The notes under the pieces are model-generated. The model saw nothing but the letters and a program-made list of their open reading frames with translations, was not told the origin of the DNA and ran no database searches. This document shows positions 1 through 9,300 of a stretch of DNA of 64,000 bases, in pieces. This DNA is from Eubacterium aggregans. GTDB lineage: Bacteria; Bacillota; Clostridia; Eubacteriales; Eubacteriaceae. The stretch's first letter is position 1; every line of letters starts with the position of its first letter. The stretch covers positions 1-64,000 of the forward strand of contig NZ_FNRK01000004.1 in assembly GCF_900107815.1 (NCBI RefSeq), read 5' to 3'. The translations under genes and the position numbers were made by a program.

Positions 1-2
1 GT

Positions 3-431
3 ATTTTTTTGCCATTGGGGTGTACAGTCCTCTCTGTTTTCTTTATTTTATCATTTCCTTGCATTTTTGACTGTACTTTTATGATAACACTCCAGACTGC
101 TTTTCTGCTTAACCATCGGTATGCCCCATACTACAAATGGATGCACCGGGGGTTAAGGGATTTACCCCTGTTAGCGGATTTAGAACCCCTGCTGCGGACC
201 CTCTTCCTGGCCCCGGATCAACGGGACAAATGGTCGGGGGTGGATATCCTGCGTTGGCGCTGCCAGATTAATACCGCAGACGACTGTGTTCGGGTCATCG
301 AGAAAATTTCTGACCGCATACGGGTGGTGCTTCTGGATATGGGCCTCTCCCAGGTTGACTCCGATTTTTTGGATCATCACACCGGGGCCATCCTCAGCCG
401 GATTACCGATGACGCGCTGCGACGAATTTAA
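3..431 (+). CDS. DUF4037-family protein, C-terminal part (cut by window start)
   Basis: The frame is open to the left window edge, so this is the C-terminal part of a longer gene. The segment FLLNHRYAPYYKWMHRGL followed by LP-L-- is typical of the C-terminal half of DUF4037 proteins, which are predicted nucleotidyltransferase-like proteins of unknown substrate. The very hydrophobic stretch just before it (bases 30-100) could be native sequence or a sign of truncation; I cannot decide from the window. An ATG at 81 is in frame but has no clear ribosome site. The stop lies 12 bases before a DUF4125 gene, a common partner of DUF4037, so the two are probably one operon. Function unknown. Confidence 0.6.
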   Translation: MFLPLGCTVLSVFFILSFPCIFDCTFMITLQTAFLLNHRYAPYYKWMHRGLRDLPLLADLEPLLRTLFLAPDQRDKWSGVDILRWRCQINTADDCVRVIEKISDRIRVVLLDMGLSQVDSDFLDHHTGAILSRITDDALRRI

Positions 432-443
432 GGAGGATTATCA

Positions 444-1046
444 ATGAATGTATTGCAAGAAGTACTGGATTTAGAATGGCCCATGTTTCACAATGTAAAC
501 AACGCCGGCGGAAAGGCAGACTGCCAATTCCAGAAAAAAACCTTCACGATGATGCGGGTGAGTCAATTTTCCTCCTGGGATATCCCTACCCTGGAAGCCT
601 ATTGGCAGGATTTGAAAAAGGCCGTGGCAGAGGGGAGAAACCTCATGACGGAGAAATACGCCCGTATGATGGAAACCACAGCTCCCCAGGAGTACGCCCG
701 GTTTGCGGATAAGCTCCCGGCCATCGATGCCAAGACCCTGGAGATCGTTGAGGGGATTGTCACCATTCAAACGGCCTGTCGGGCTGTGTTTGCGGAAAAA
801 TACCCTAAAACCGCATCGGCGGGAAGAAAGCTCTATACCGTGGATGACCGGGACGATGACACCTCCTTCGAAACCTATCTCCGGGCAGAATTGAAAACCT
901 ACTCCATGGAAACCCTGCTGCGTTATCGGGCCAATCTCATGGATCTGTTATCCAGACGGGAGAATATCATCGAAATCATCATGACCACCATGGTGAAATT
1001 CTATGGCTATGCTTCCCTGGCAGAATGCGAAGGAAAAGCTGTCTGA
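444..1046 (+). CDS. DUF4125 family protein
   Basis: A 200-residue soluble protein resembling DUF4125. The start is supported by AAGGAGG about 9 bases upstream. It has the family's N-terminal pattern (EVLDLEWPMFHNVNNAGGKA) and a helical, charged body without membrane segments. DUF4125 has no established biochemical role. It often sits next to DUF4037, as here, which suggests a shared process; the nucleotidyltransferase fold predicted for DUF4037 makes nucleotide or RNA chemistry possible, but that is inference. The gene is followed by a strong intrinsic terminator, so the pair ends the transcription unit. Confidence 0.75.
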   Translation: MNVLQEVLDLEWPMFHNVNNAGGKADCQFQKKTFTMMRVSQFSSWDIPTLEAYWQDLKKAVAEGRNLMTEKYARMMETTAPQEYARFADKLPAIDAKTLEIVEGIVTIQTACRAVFAEKYPKTASAGRKLYTVDDRDDDTSFETYLRAELKTYSMETLLRYRANLMDLLSRRENIIEIIMTTMVKFYGYASLAECEGKAV

Positions 1047-1071
1047 ATCCGTGGCACCCACTGCTTAGTCA

Positions 1072-1112
1072 GGGCCCATTCTTCTGTACTCCAGAAGGAT
1101 TGGGCTCTTTTT
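1072..1112 (+). terminator. Intrinsic terminator after the DUF4125 gene
   Basis: An inverted repeat of about 16 bases (GGGCCCATTCTTCTG pairing with CAGAAGGATTGGGCTC, with minor mismatch) is followed by TTTTT. Confidence 0.85.
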
Positions 1113-1155
1113 AAGTGGGGAAGAAAGGGCGGGATTTAAACGGACTAAAGACGCC

Positions 1156-2100
1156 TCAATGATGATGAGGGGGCCCCGGTCGATTCACCACAAAAATCCC
1201 TAAGCACACCAGGGCCAGGGCGATGATAACCACTGGGCCGGAGGCCTGGCTTTGCTCTCCCAACAGGACGGCAGAGAGAACCACGCCGGCAATGGGGTTC
1301 ATAAAGCCGTAAACGGCCACGGTGGAGACAGGATTATACTTGAGCAGAAGGCTCCACAGCGAATAGGCCACAGCGGAGACAAAGCCAAGGTACAAGAGCA
1401 TCCCATAGGCTCCGGGAGCGGTGGGGGTAAGGTGTCCTCCGAGGACCACACCGATCAGGGTGAGAATAAGTCCACCTAAAACAAATTGATAGCCGCTTAG
1501 GGTAACGGGGTTATCCTTTTTGGAATAGATGCCAATGAGGGCGGAGGATACCGCATAGGAGATGGCGGAGATCATGATAAAGCCATCCCCAGTAGGTGTA
1601 AAACCACCACTAAGGCCCCCTCCGGATACATTAACGGCAATGACCCCGGCAAAACCCAGGATGCACCCGAGGATCTTAGGCGCCGTTAGCCGCTCCTGAC
1701 GAAAAACAACACAGGTCATCAGGATGGCCCAAAAAACATTAGTGGCGGTAATGATGGAGGCCTTGACCCCGGTGGTGCCAGCCAGACCCATATAAAAGAA
1801 AAGGTATTGAATGACGGTTTGGAAGAGACAAAGCTTCAGAATTGGTCCCCAGGAGGATCTTTGGGGAATGAGGAGGCGGCGGTTTAAAAGACTGCCAAAG
1901 AGGATGGCCAGAAGTCCTGCCAGGGTAAAGCGCAGTCCGGCAAAGAGGATTTGGCTGGCTCGGTCATCCCCAGTAATCTGGAAAAGGCCATAACCAATTT
2001 TAATACAGGGAAAGGCGCTGCCCCAAAGGAGGCAGCAGACCAAGGCAAGCAGGCAAACGACCATGGGGCGGGTCAAAGCAGTGGTGGAATGTGATTTCAT
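1156..2100 (-). CDS. EamA/DMT-family transporter
   Basis: A 314-residue integral membrane protein with about ten hydrophobic segments in two halves, the size and pattern of the drug/metabolite transporter superfamily (two EamA repeats). WGSAFPCIKIGYG near the N-terminus is the usual first-helix motif. The frame extends upstream, but the ATG at 2100 (protein MKSHSTTALTRP) is preceded by AAAGGAGAGTCC and is the best start. Substrate cannot be assigned; family members export amino acids, nucleosides and other metabolites. It is monocistronic and divergent from the metallo-hydrolase gene at 2267. The C-terminus ends in a run of three histidines. Confidence 0.85.
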   Translation of the reverse strand: MKSHSTTALTRPMVVCLLALVCCLLWGSAFPCIKIGYGLFQITGDDRASQILFAGLRFTLAGLLAILFGSLLNRRLLIPQRSSWGPILKLCLFQTVIQYLFFYMGLAGTTGVKASIITATNVFWAILMTCVVFRQERLTAPKILGCILGFAGVIAVNVSGGGLSGGFTPTGDGFIMISAISYAVSSALIGIYSKKDNPVTLSGYQFVLGGLILTLIGVVLGGHLTPTAPGAYGMLLYLGFVSAVAYSLWSLLLKYNPVSTVAVYGFMNPIAGVVLSAVLLGEQSQASGPVVIIALALVCLGIFVVNRPGPPHHH

Positions 2101-2220
2101 GGACTCTCCTTTTGATACGATACATTGGGTCCATTGTAACACAAAGCCTAAGGGTGGAGAAAAGACTTGACAGAAAAATACAATTTGCATCTCGTTCATG
2201 ATTTTTTAGGCCCTTTAGGG

Positions 2221-2226
2221 TATAAT
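2221..2226 (+). promoter_or_regulatory. -10 box for the metallo-hydrolase gene
   Basis: A perfect TATAAT 40 bases before the start codon at 2267. No convincing -35 hexamer lies 17 bases upstream. Confidence 0.45.
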
Positions 2227-2266
2227 CATTATAAAAGATTATTCAAGAAATGAGGAGGGCCTATCA

Positions 2267-2881
2267 ATGGCGAAGCTTTTGTACCAGGGGCATGGCAGTT
2301 ACCGGCTCCAGTCGGCGGATGGCCGGGTGATTTACGTCGATCCCTATGCGGGGGATGGCTATGAGCTGCCCGCAGACTTCGTGCTCATCACCCACGAGCA
2401 TTACGATCATACCAATTTGAATTTAGTGAGAATGAAAGCCGATGGCATCATCCTCCGGGCAGCGGATATGATTGAAGAGGGACAATACCTGAAAAAAACC
2501 TACGGTGATTTTATTGTTCGGGCGGTTCCCGCTTATAATTTAAAGCACGACCGGGATGCCTGCGTGGGATATGTGATGGTCATCGATGGGGTAAAGGTTT
2601 ATGGCTCCGGAGATACCTCCCGCACCGACTGCATGGAAGCGGTATTATCCAAGGAAAACATCGATTATGCCCTGCTGTGTATCGATGGGGTGTATAATAT
2701 GAACCCGGAAGAGGCTTCGGAGTGCGCCGCCATCATCAGAGCTAACCACGCCATCCCCATCCATGTGGCCCCAGCCGATAGCCAGCGCCTTTTTGATTTG
2801 TCCGTTGCAGAGTCCTTCCATGCTGAGGGGCGTCTGATCCTACAGCCAGGGGAGGAAATTACGTTGGTGCATAAGGATTGA
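2267..2881 (+). CDS. Metallo-beta-lactamase-fold hydrolase
   Basis: A 204-residue cytosolic protein with the metal-binding signature THEHYDH at about residues 45-51 and a second aspartate in GSGDTS near residue 110, as in UPF0173/UlaG-like small metallo-hydrolases. A histidine in PIHVAP (about residue 165) fits another metal ligand. The start is supported by GAGGAGG about ten bases upstream. These proteins bind two zinc or similar ions and hydrolyse ester or amide bonds; the substrate here is unknown. A second protein of the same broad family lies at 53490-54185. It ends just before the promoter of the B12-type leader, so it is a separate unit. Confidence 0.8.
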   Translation: MAKLLYQGHGSYRLQSADGRVIYVDPYAGDGYELPADFVLITHEHYDHTNLNLVRMKADGIILRAADMIEEGQYLKKTYGDFIVRAVPAYNLKHDRDACVGYVMVIDGVKVYGSGDTSRTDCMEAVLSKENIDYALLCIDGVYNMNPEEASECAAIIRANHAIPIHVAPADSQRLFDLSVAESFHAEGRLILQPGEEITLVHKD

Positions 2882-2922
2882 AAAGAGCGTAAAAAATCCA
2901 TGAAGATATCCATATTCTTCCC

Positions 2923-2951
2923 TTGCATAAGATAAAAAATTATGCTAAGAT
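2923..2951 (+). promoter_or_regulatory. Promoter of the tandem cobalamin-type leader
   Basis: TTGCAT (2923-2928), a 17-base spacer, and TAAGAT (2946-2951). Transcription would start near 2958, exactly at the 5' arm of the first RNA's closing stem. Confidence 0.7.
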
Positions 2952-2958
2952 AATTTTA

Positions 2959-3032
2959 AGTAAAACATTTTGGAAGAAGGCCCTGGGTCGACAGCTCCAC
3001 CGCTACTGTGAAAGTCAGGAACAGGTTTTACT
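2959..3032 (+). ncRNA. Short cobalamin-riboswitch-like RNA (first of two)
   Basis: The closing stem is AGTAAAAC (2959-2966) with GTTTTACT (3025-3032). Between them lies CCACCGCTACTGTGA followed by AAGTCAGGAACAGG, which matches the most conserved part of cobalamin riboswitches (CCCGCNACTGTNA then AGTCAGGA). The usual GGTGNAAA segment is degenerate and the peripheral stems are missing, so it is far shorter than the common ~200-base class. A terminator follows 36 bases downstream. Cobalamin-type is a firm reading of the 3' core; ligand and activity are inference. Confidence 0.65.
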
Positions 3033-3068
3033 AGGGTCGAGTGGAAACGAAGGAAATAGGTTATTGAT

Positions 3069-3096
3069 ACCTCCACTTTACCGTGGAGGTTTTTTG
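3069..3096 (+). terminator. Terminator after first B12-type RNA
   Basis: ACCTCCAC pairs with GTGGAGGT and is followed by TTTTTT. CTCCACCG within the upstream aptamer repeats the 5' arm, so it could compete for the same 3' arm, a plausible antiterminator switch. Confidence 0.8.
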
Positions 3097-3110
3097 TTGA
3101 AATAATTTAA

Positions 3111-3245
3111 TAAGGTACTCTCATCTGAGGGCAATCCGGTGAAAATCCAGAACGTTATCCAGGGGATCGGCATATGTGTCGGTGGGTCTGTAGCCTGAAA
3201 TGAGTTGGAATCCCAGGTATAATGGGTTCGACTTATGGATTTAGG
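3111..3245 (+). ncRNA. Second cobalamin-riboswitch-like RNA
   Basis: GGTACTCTCATCTGAGGGC followed by AATCCGGTGAAAATCC and GAACG matches the 5' half of the cobalamin aptamer (GGGAA, CCGGTGAAAATCC, GAACG). CTCAT (from 3118) can pair with ATGAG about 80 bases later. The expected CCCGCAACTGTAA box is not recognisable, so this element has the half that the first element lacks. It ends just before a perfect terminator. Assignment rests on the 5' core and on the B12-type downstream gene. Confidence 0.5.
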
Positions 3246-3250
3246 ATGAG

Positions 3251-3293
3251 AAAAAAGCCAGGCTCCAACATAGGTTGGAGCCTGGCTTTTTTT
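3251..3293 (+). terminator. Terminator after second B12-type RNA
   Basis: AAAAAAGCCAGGCTCCAAC pairs perfectly with GTTGGAGCCTGGC followed by TTTTTTT. It lies 86 bases before the start codon of the giant surface protein, so it must be read through or regulated for that gene to be expressed. Confidence 0.9.
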
Positions 3294-3379
3294 AGCATTA
3301 AGACGAAAACGATATGAAAAATGGCAATAATCCGGTTTGCCGGTTAATATAAAAAAACTATGAAAAAGGAGAATTTTGA

Positions 3380-6300
3380 ATGAAGAAGATTAAAGGTCTT
3401 TTGATGGCACTGATGGCAATTGCGCTCATCATGGGCATGATTCCAATGTCTGTCATGGCAGTGGAATCCCACGATAATCAGGTCCGTGTCGTCGTAGAGA
3501 ACAATACCTACACCAAAGCGGATGGGGCACCCTGGGAGGGCACATTGGTAGATGAGTGGGTCGATATTAATCAGGACAGTACCATGATGTCTGCGGTACA
3601 GGCGGCTCTGGCTAAAAACAACTATTCCCAGATTGGTGCGGAAAGCAACTATATTTCTGAAATCAATGGCTTGGCAGCCTTTGACGGAGGCTCAGCTTCT
3701 GGATGGATGGGAACCCTTAATGATTGGTTTACCAATAGTGGGTTTGCTGACTTTACGGTGAAGGCAGGAAAACTGGAAGCTGGAGATATCATCGATATTG
3801 CGTATTCCTGTAATTATGGTGAAGACCTCGGAGGCAGTTGGGGGAATAATAACAAAGCACTAAAGGCTTTAAGTACAAATGTGGGAACGCTAAGCCCCAC
3901 ATTTTCTGGGACGACAAAAGACTACACATTAACTCTTGAAAAAGGAATAAATTCCGTAGTGGTGACTCCAACGGCTGCCAATAAGAATTTTCAAGTTCGA
4001 AGCTTTGTAGGCAGCACGGAATATAAACGTAGCGCAGGAGTTCCGGTAGAAAATGGTACAGTTATTACCGTAACCGATGGCGATCCAAGCTGGCCGACAA
4101 TGAATGAGGCGTCCCGTGTTCCGGCGGAAACCTACACCATTACCGTCAAGTACACGAATACCGCTCCAACCCGTGCAAAGGGGGTTGATGCAGCAGTGAC
4201 CCAAAAGGTTATGGCAGATACCCGGTATCAGGTGGATTTATCCACCATCTTTACGGACAAAGATAAAGATACCCTGACCTACAAGGTTAGCATTAATGGA
4301 GAAGAAGCTGTGGATGCGGCGGTGAATTATTCTTACAAGCCTGCGGATGGGGATGTTCTAATCTTTACGGCAAATGATGGCTACGAGGATTCTACAGATA
4401 CCTATCAGGTCACCATTGAAGCCAGCAATAACCAGGCCCCGGTGATCAAGGAAGGGGTATCACATTTTGATACCGCAGAGTTATATGCTAAATATTTTTA
4501 CGCCGATGGCTCTTACCACAATGGAACCTATAAAAGCTATACCATGAGCAGTATTTTTGAGGATCCTGATAAAGATTCCATGACCTATTGGTCGAAGGAA
4601 GATGATGGGGAATGGACCAGAGAATATGCTTCTGTCTATTACTATCCACAGACAGCTGGAATCCATACCCTTCAGTTGAAGGCCAACGACGGCGAAGCAG
4701 ATTCTGAAATCTTCACCCTTACGGTTAATGCCATTGCCCAGGTGCCAGTCAGTGTGACGGCAGAAAAGGGAACGCCGATCTTTGATCGTACCGGTTACAA
4801 GGGCCAGTACCTTTATGTTTGGGATGCTGCTAAAGATAATCAGATTCAATTAAAAGCGGCGGTAGATACCGATGGGGATGATACCGTAACCTGGAGCTCA
4901 TCAGATAAGGGATGTACCATTGATGCCAATGGGCTGGTCACCTTGGTAAAGCCCAATTACTCAACAAGTTATTCCTTAAAGGCGACAGCCAATAAGGACG
5001 GCTATTCCGAAAGCCAATGGTTTACAATTTACGTTATACCGAATCAGGTCACGATTGGATTAGATACCAAGGACATCACGCTACCGGAGGATGGCAATAT
5101 TACAACGACAACCATTAGTCTGCCGAATAGTGATTATAATGGCTTGCTCAAGATTGAAAACAGTGACGCTTCAGTAGCCGTGGCAGAGATTTCCTCCAAT
5201 AAATTGAACATCACCCCAGTGAAGCCGGGGACGACCACCGTTAAGCTTAGCTATACCAATGATCCGACCAACTACGATGAGGTCACCATCAATGTATCTG
5301 GCGTCCGGGTGACCCGGGCAGATGGCAGTGATTCCAAGTACTTCACCCTGCAGAAAGGATCAACCCCATCGACCTTAGCATTAAAGGCCCAGGGACTAAC
5401 GGATGGGGAAACCTTCACCTGGACCTCCAGCGATGTAACCGTGGCGACTGTTGATGAAAAAGGAGTAGTGACAGGCATTAAGGATGGCCCCGTGATCATT
5501 TACGCCACGTCCTCAGAATCATCCCTGCTTAATACAGTCAAGGGGGGGATTTCGCTGGAAATTGCCGGTGAGGGCGTGCCGTATATGGATAACCTGTCGT
5601 TAAGCTCATATAGTTCTTTTGGATGGACCAGTGGTAGCGCCGGTTTCCACGCCACTCAGTTGGAATACAATCTGACAAGTACGAATGCAGGCCTGGCATC
5701 CTTTATGTTCACACCAACCTATGATGGGGACAAGTATACTGGAAAGGCATATTATAAAGATTCAACTCGACAGGAAACTTCCACAGCGATTAATCCTGGG
5801 GTATCCAACACCCTGAATTACGCCTTATATCCAGGGGACAACACCATCAAAATTGTTTTAAGTGATAAGACGGAGGCCAACAACACCACAACCTATACCT
5901 TTAAGGTCAACCGTCCTTACACGGCGACCAAGACGATCACGGGTATGACAGTCCAGCCAGATGGTACAGCAGCCCAGACTTATCCAACTTATAAGGGGAA
6001 GGCTGAAGGAACGCTCTTCAAAAGCCCCGGTGGTGTGGTTGGAACTTCCACGGGATGGAGCAGCAGTACCTCTGAATACACGACCTATGCTTTTGCGAAC
6101 ACAAAGGAAATGGCATTGACCCCGACCTTTGGGGATGCTTTCGAGCATGTGCGGGTTTCTGTGGACGGTGGGACAGCCACCGAATTGATGGCAGATGTAT
6201 CCTCTAAAAAACCAGACACCCAAAGCTATGGTGTCAAGGCGGATGGAACCACCTTAGTTTATGAGGTGATATCCTCTCAAATTTGGGCAGATCGTATGGC

Positions 6301-9300
6301 GGCCGGTACCCAGGATCCCTGGAGTGAAGGGGCAGAAAACACTTATATCATCAAGATTGAACAGGTTACCGCTAATGGAGCAGATATGAAGATTACCTCT
6401 GCCCAGCTTTCTGAGGGAGCGGCTTTCTTCGGGACAGGCTTTGTATCCACCGATTTTGCGCCAAATATTCTCATCAATCGGGGGATTACATCGGTGGATA
6501 TGCGCTTCACTGTGCCCAATGGCTACGAGGTGTACAATGGCAGTAAAAGTGATGCCAAGAAGCTGACGGGTACGGCAGGTGAAAAAGAAACAACCTATCA
6601 ACTGACGATGGCAACGCCACTGACAACCAGTGGTACTGCGGCTACAATTATTCTCTACGATGCCTCCAGCAACGTACAGTATAGCTACAAATTTGCCTAC
6701 ACGGCAAAGGGTGAGGAAGGCGTACAACCCAGCCGGGTAGTGGACTACCTGTGCCTGGGCTCCCAGTATACAAACAGTGCCAGTTATGGGATGCTGCCGG
6801 AAAAAACACTGCAGTATGGCGGCTCTCTCAAGAGTCTGGGGAACTTTGGGGGGTATATCACCTATGAATTCGATACCCCCATCACCAATGATCCCACCAA
6901 CCCCAACGGCATCGACTTTATCGCCTTTGGAAACTGTTTTGCAGAGCAGCAGAGTGCGGCGGAGCCTGGTTGGGTTCAGGTATCCTCGGATGGTGTCAAC
7001 TGGTATTATCTGGCAGGTTCCACTTATTACGATGATGAAGCAGACTGGAACTACAGCATGACCTATACCAAGACAGCCAGTGGGGCATCTTCATGGACGG
7101 CCAGTGATGGCACCAGTGGAACCAACTATACCTATCCGCTGGTTGGCAATTATCCTCTCCATACTTTCGCAGCAGGGGAAGAAAATGCCATGACGGTTTC
7201 CGGCCTGCACCTGGTTGCCGATGCGAAGGATCCTTACGGCAGCGCTTCCGCATCCTATCCAGATTTTGGATATGTCGATACGCACGCTAATAACACCGTT
7301 AAAGGCGAAGCCACCAATCCATATTTAGGCAGTGGAAAAACCAAGGATGGGATGTTCGACCTCGAATGGGCTGTGGATGCCGAGGGACATCCTGTTAGTG
7401 TAGACAATGTAAAATATGTTAAGGTAGGGACTGCTTCCAATATTTACGCGGGAGCCATTGGAGAAAAATCCACAGAGATTACTTCCATTTATACTACTCA
7501 GAATAAAGCGGATGCCGCAGTGGGCAAAACAACAGCACCAACGAAGATTACGGTCGATGGCAACGCCATTGCCTTAAAGGATGGGGTATCGACTTACCGC
7601 GCCGCAGTAGAGGGTGACTTTGACGTTACCGTGGATGCTTCTGAGGATGCCAATGTGTATATCAACGGTGCCCAGGGCACCACCCGGACCTATGAAGGGA
7701 CACCGACCCATCAGACCCTTCGCATTATCGTACAGGAAGGTGAAAAAGAAGCTTCCATTACCTATATTACCCTCATCACACCTGAAGAAGCAGCATTAGA
7801 AGAGGTTCAGGGAATGCTCAGTGGGTTGAAACCGGCTGAGGAAATCACTTTGGAGGATGAAGAGCAGCTAATCGTAGTGCGTAAGGCTTATGATGCGCTA
7901 ACCGATGAAGCAAAGGCTAAAATTTCAGCAGAGGATGTCAAGCGTCTCACCGATGACGAAGCCCGGCTTGCCCAATTAAAGGCTGATGTAGCCGCAGCAG
8001 AGAAGGTCACAACCAAAATTAATGGACTGCCAGACACCCAGGATTTAACTATAGCTTATCTGGTACCGGTACAGGATGCCCGTACCGCTTATGATGCTTT
8101 AAGTGATGCTCAAAAAGCCTTAGTGTTAGAGGATACCCTGAAGCACCTCACCGATGCCGAAAAGAAGATGGCGGAGTTGTCGGCAGAAGCCGCACTGAAT
8201 AAGCAAAAAGATGAGGCAAAAGCAGAATTGAAGGGCTATGTGGATAAAAAAGATTATCGTGAGGCCCAGCAAACAGAAATTGATAAAGCCATCGAAAAGG
8301 GCAGCCAAGCCATTGATAAGGCAACGGATAAGGATGGAATTGACCAGGCTCTGACCAATGCCAAGACCGCTATGGATGCCATCAAGACCGATGCTAAACT
8401 TACCGCAGAGGAATTAGCAACGGCTAAAACTGAAGCAAAAGCAGAGCTCCAAAAGCTCAATCAGCCAGAGAAATATCGGGATGCAGAAAAAGCAGCCCTT
8501 GCCCAGGCTATTAAAGATGGGGAAGCTGCCATTGATGCAGCAGCAGATCAGGCGGCCGTAACCAGCGCTCTGGAATCTGCCAAGACCACCATTGGAGCCA
8601 TTAAAACCGATGCGGACTACGACTTAGAAGAAGCCGCCACATTGGATGCGGCTAAAAAAGCAGCAGGGGAGGTGCTGGATCAATACAAGAAAGCAGACGA
8701 CTATCGGGAAGCTCAGCAAGCAGAACTGGCCAAGACCATCGCTGATGCTAAAGCTGCCATTGCGGGGATTACAGTAAAAGACAATGATGTCAATGCTGCT
8801 GTATCAGAAGTTCAGGCACAGGTCGTCCAGGCAAAAACCACCATGGATGCCATCAAAACCGATGCCCAGCTTGCAGCAGAAGAGGATCAGGCGGCGGCCC
8901 AGGTGCTACTGGAAAAAATCGCTCTGGCAGAGGGTAAGATTGCCGATAATAATGGCGGTGTGGCCGATGCCATGGAGGCTGTCAATGACGGCTACGATGC
9001 CTTGAGTACCGGAGCAAAAGCTCTGGTGAAGGATGCCGTGGATAAGGTGAATGCTGCGGCCAAGGCACTGGCGGATCAAAATCACCAGTCGGAAATGAAC
9101 GGTGGAACCGCAACCGCAACCGATGCCGATGGGAAGGACCTGCCCGTGGACACGAAGATTACCACCAGCAACGATGTTGCGGCAGACAGTATCACCAAGG
9201 CAGAAAATGCTGCTGGAGAATTAAGCACCGTCCTCAGTGTTAATATCAAGATGGAAGGGACACCCGTTGACGGGGGAATAAAAATCACCCTGCCTGTGGA

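Noticed and set aside
2665-3105. Small open frames over the B12-type leader region
   Set aside because: They overlap the metallo-hydrolase gene or cross the aptamer and terminator stems, and have no ribosome site.
8180-8900. Direct DNA repeats in the helical stalk of the giant protein as a CRISPR or tandem repeat array
   Set aside because: The repeats are protein modules with diverged DNA; there are no constant-length spacers.
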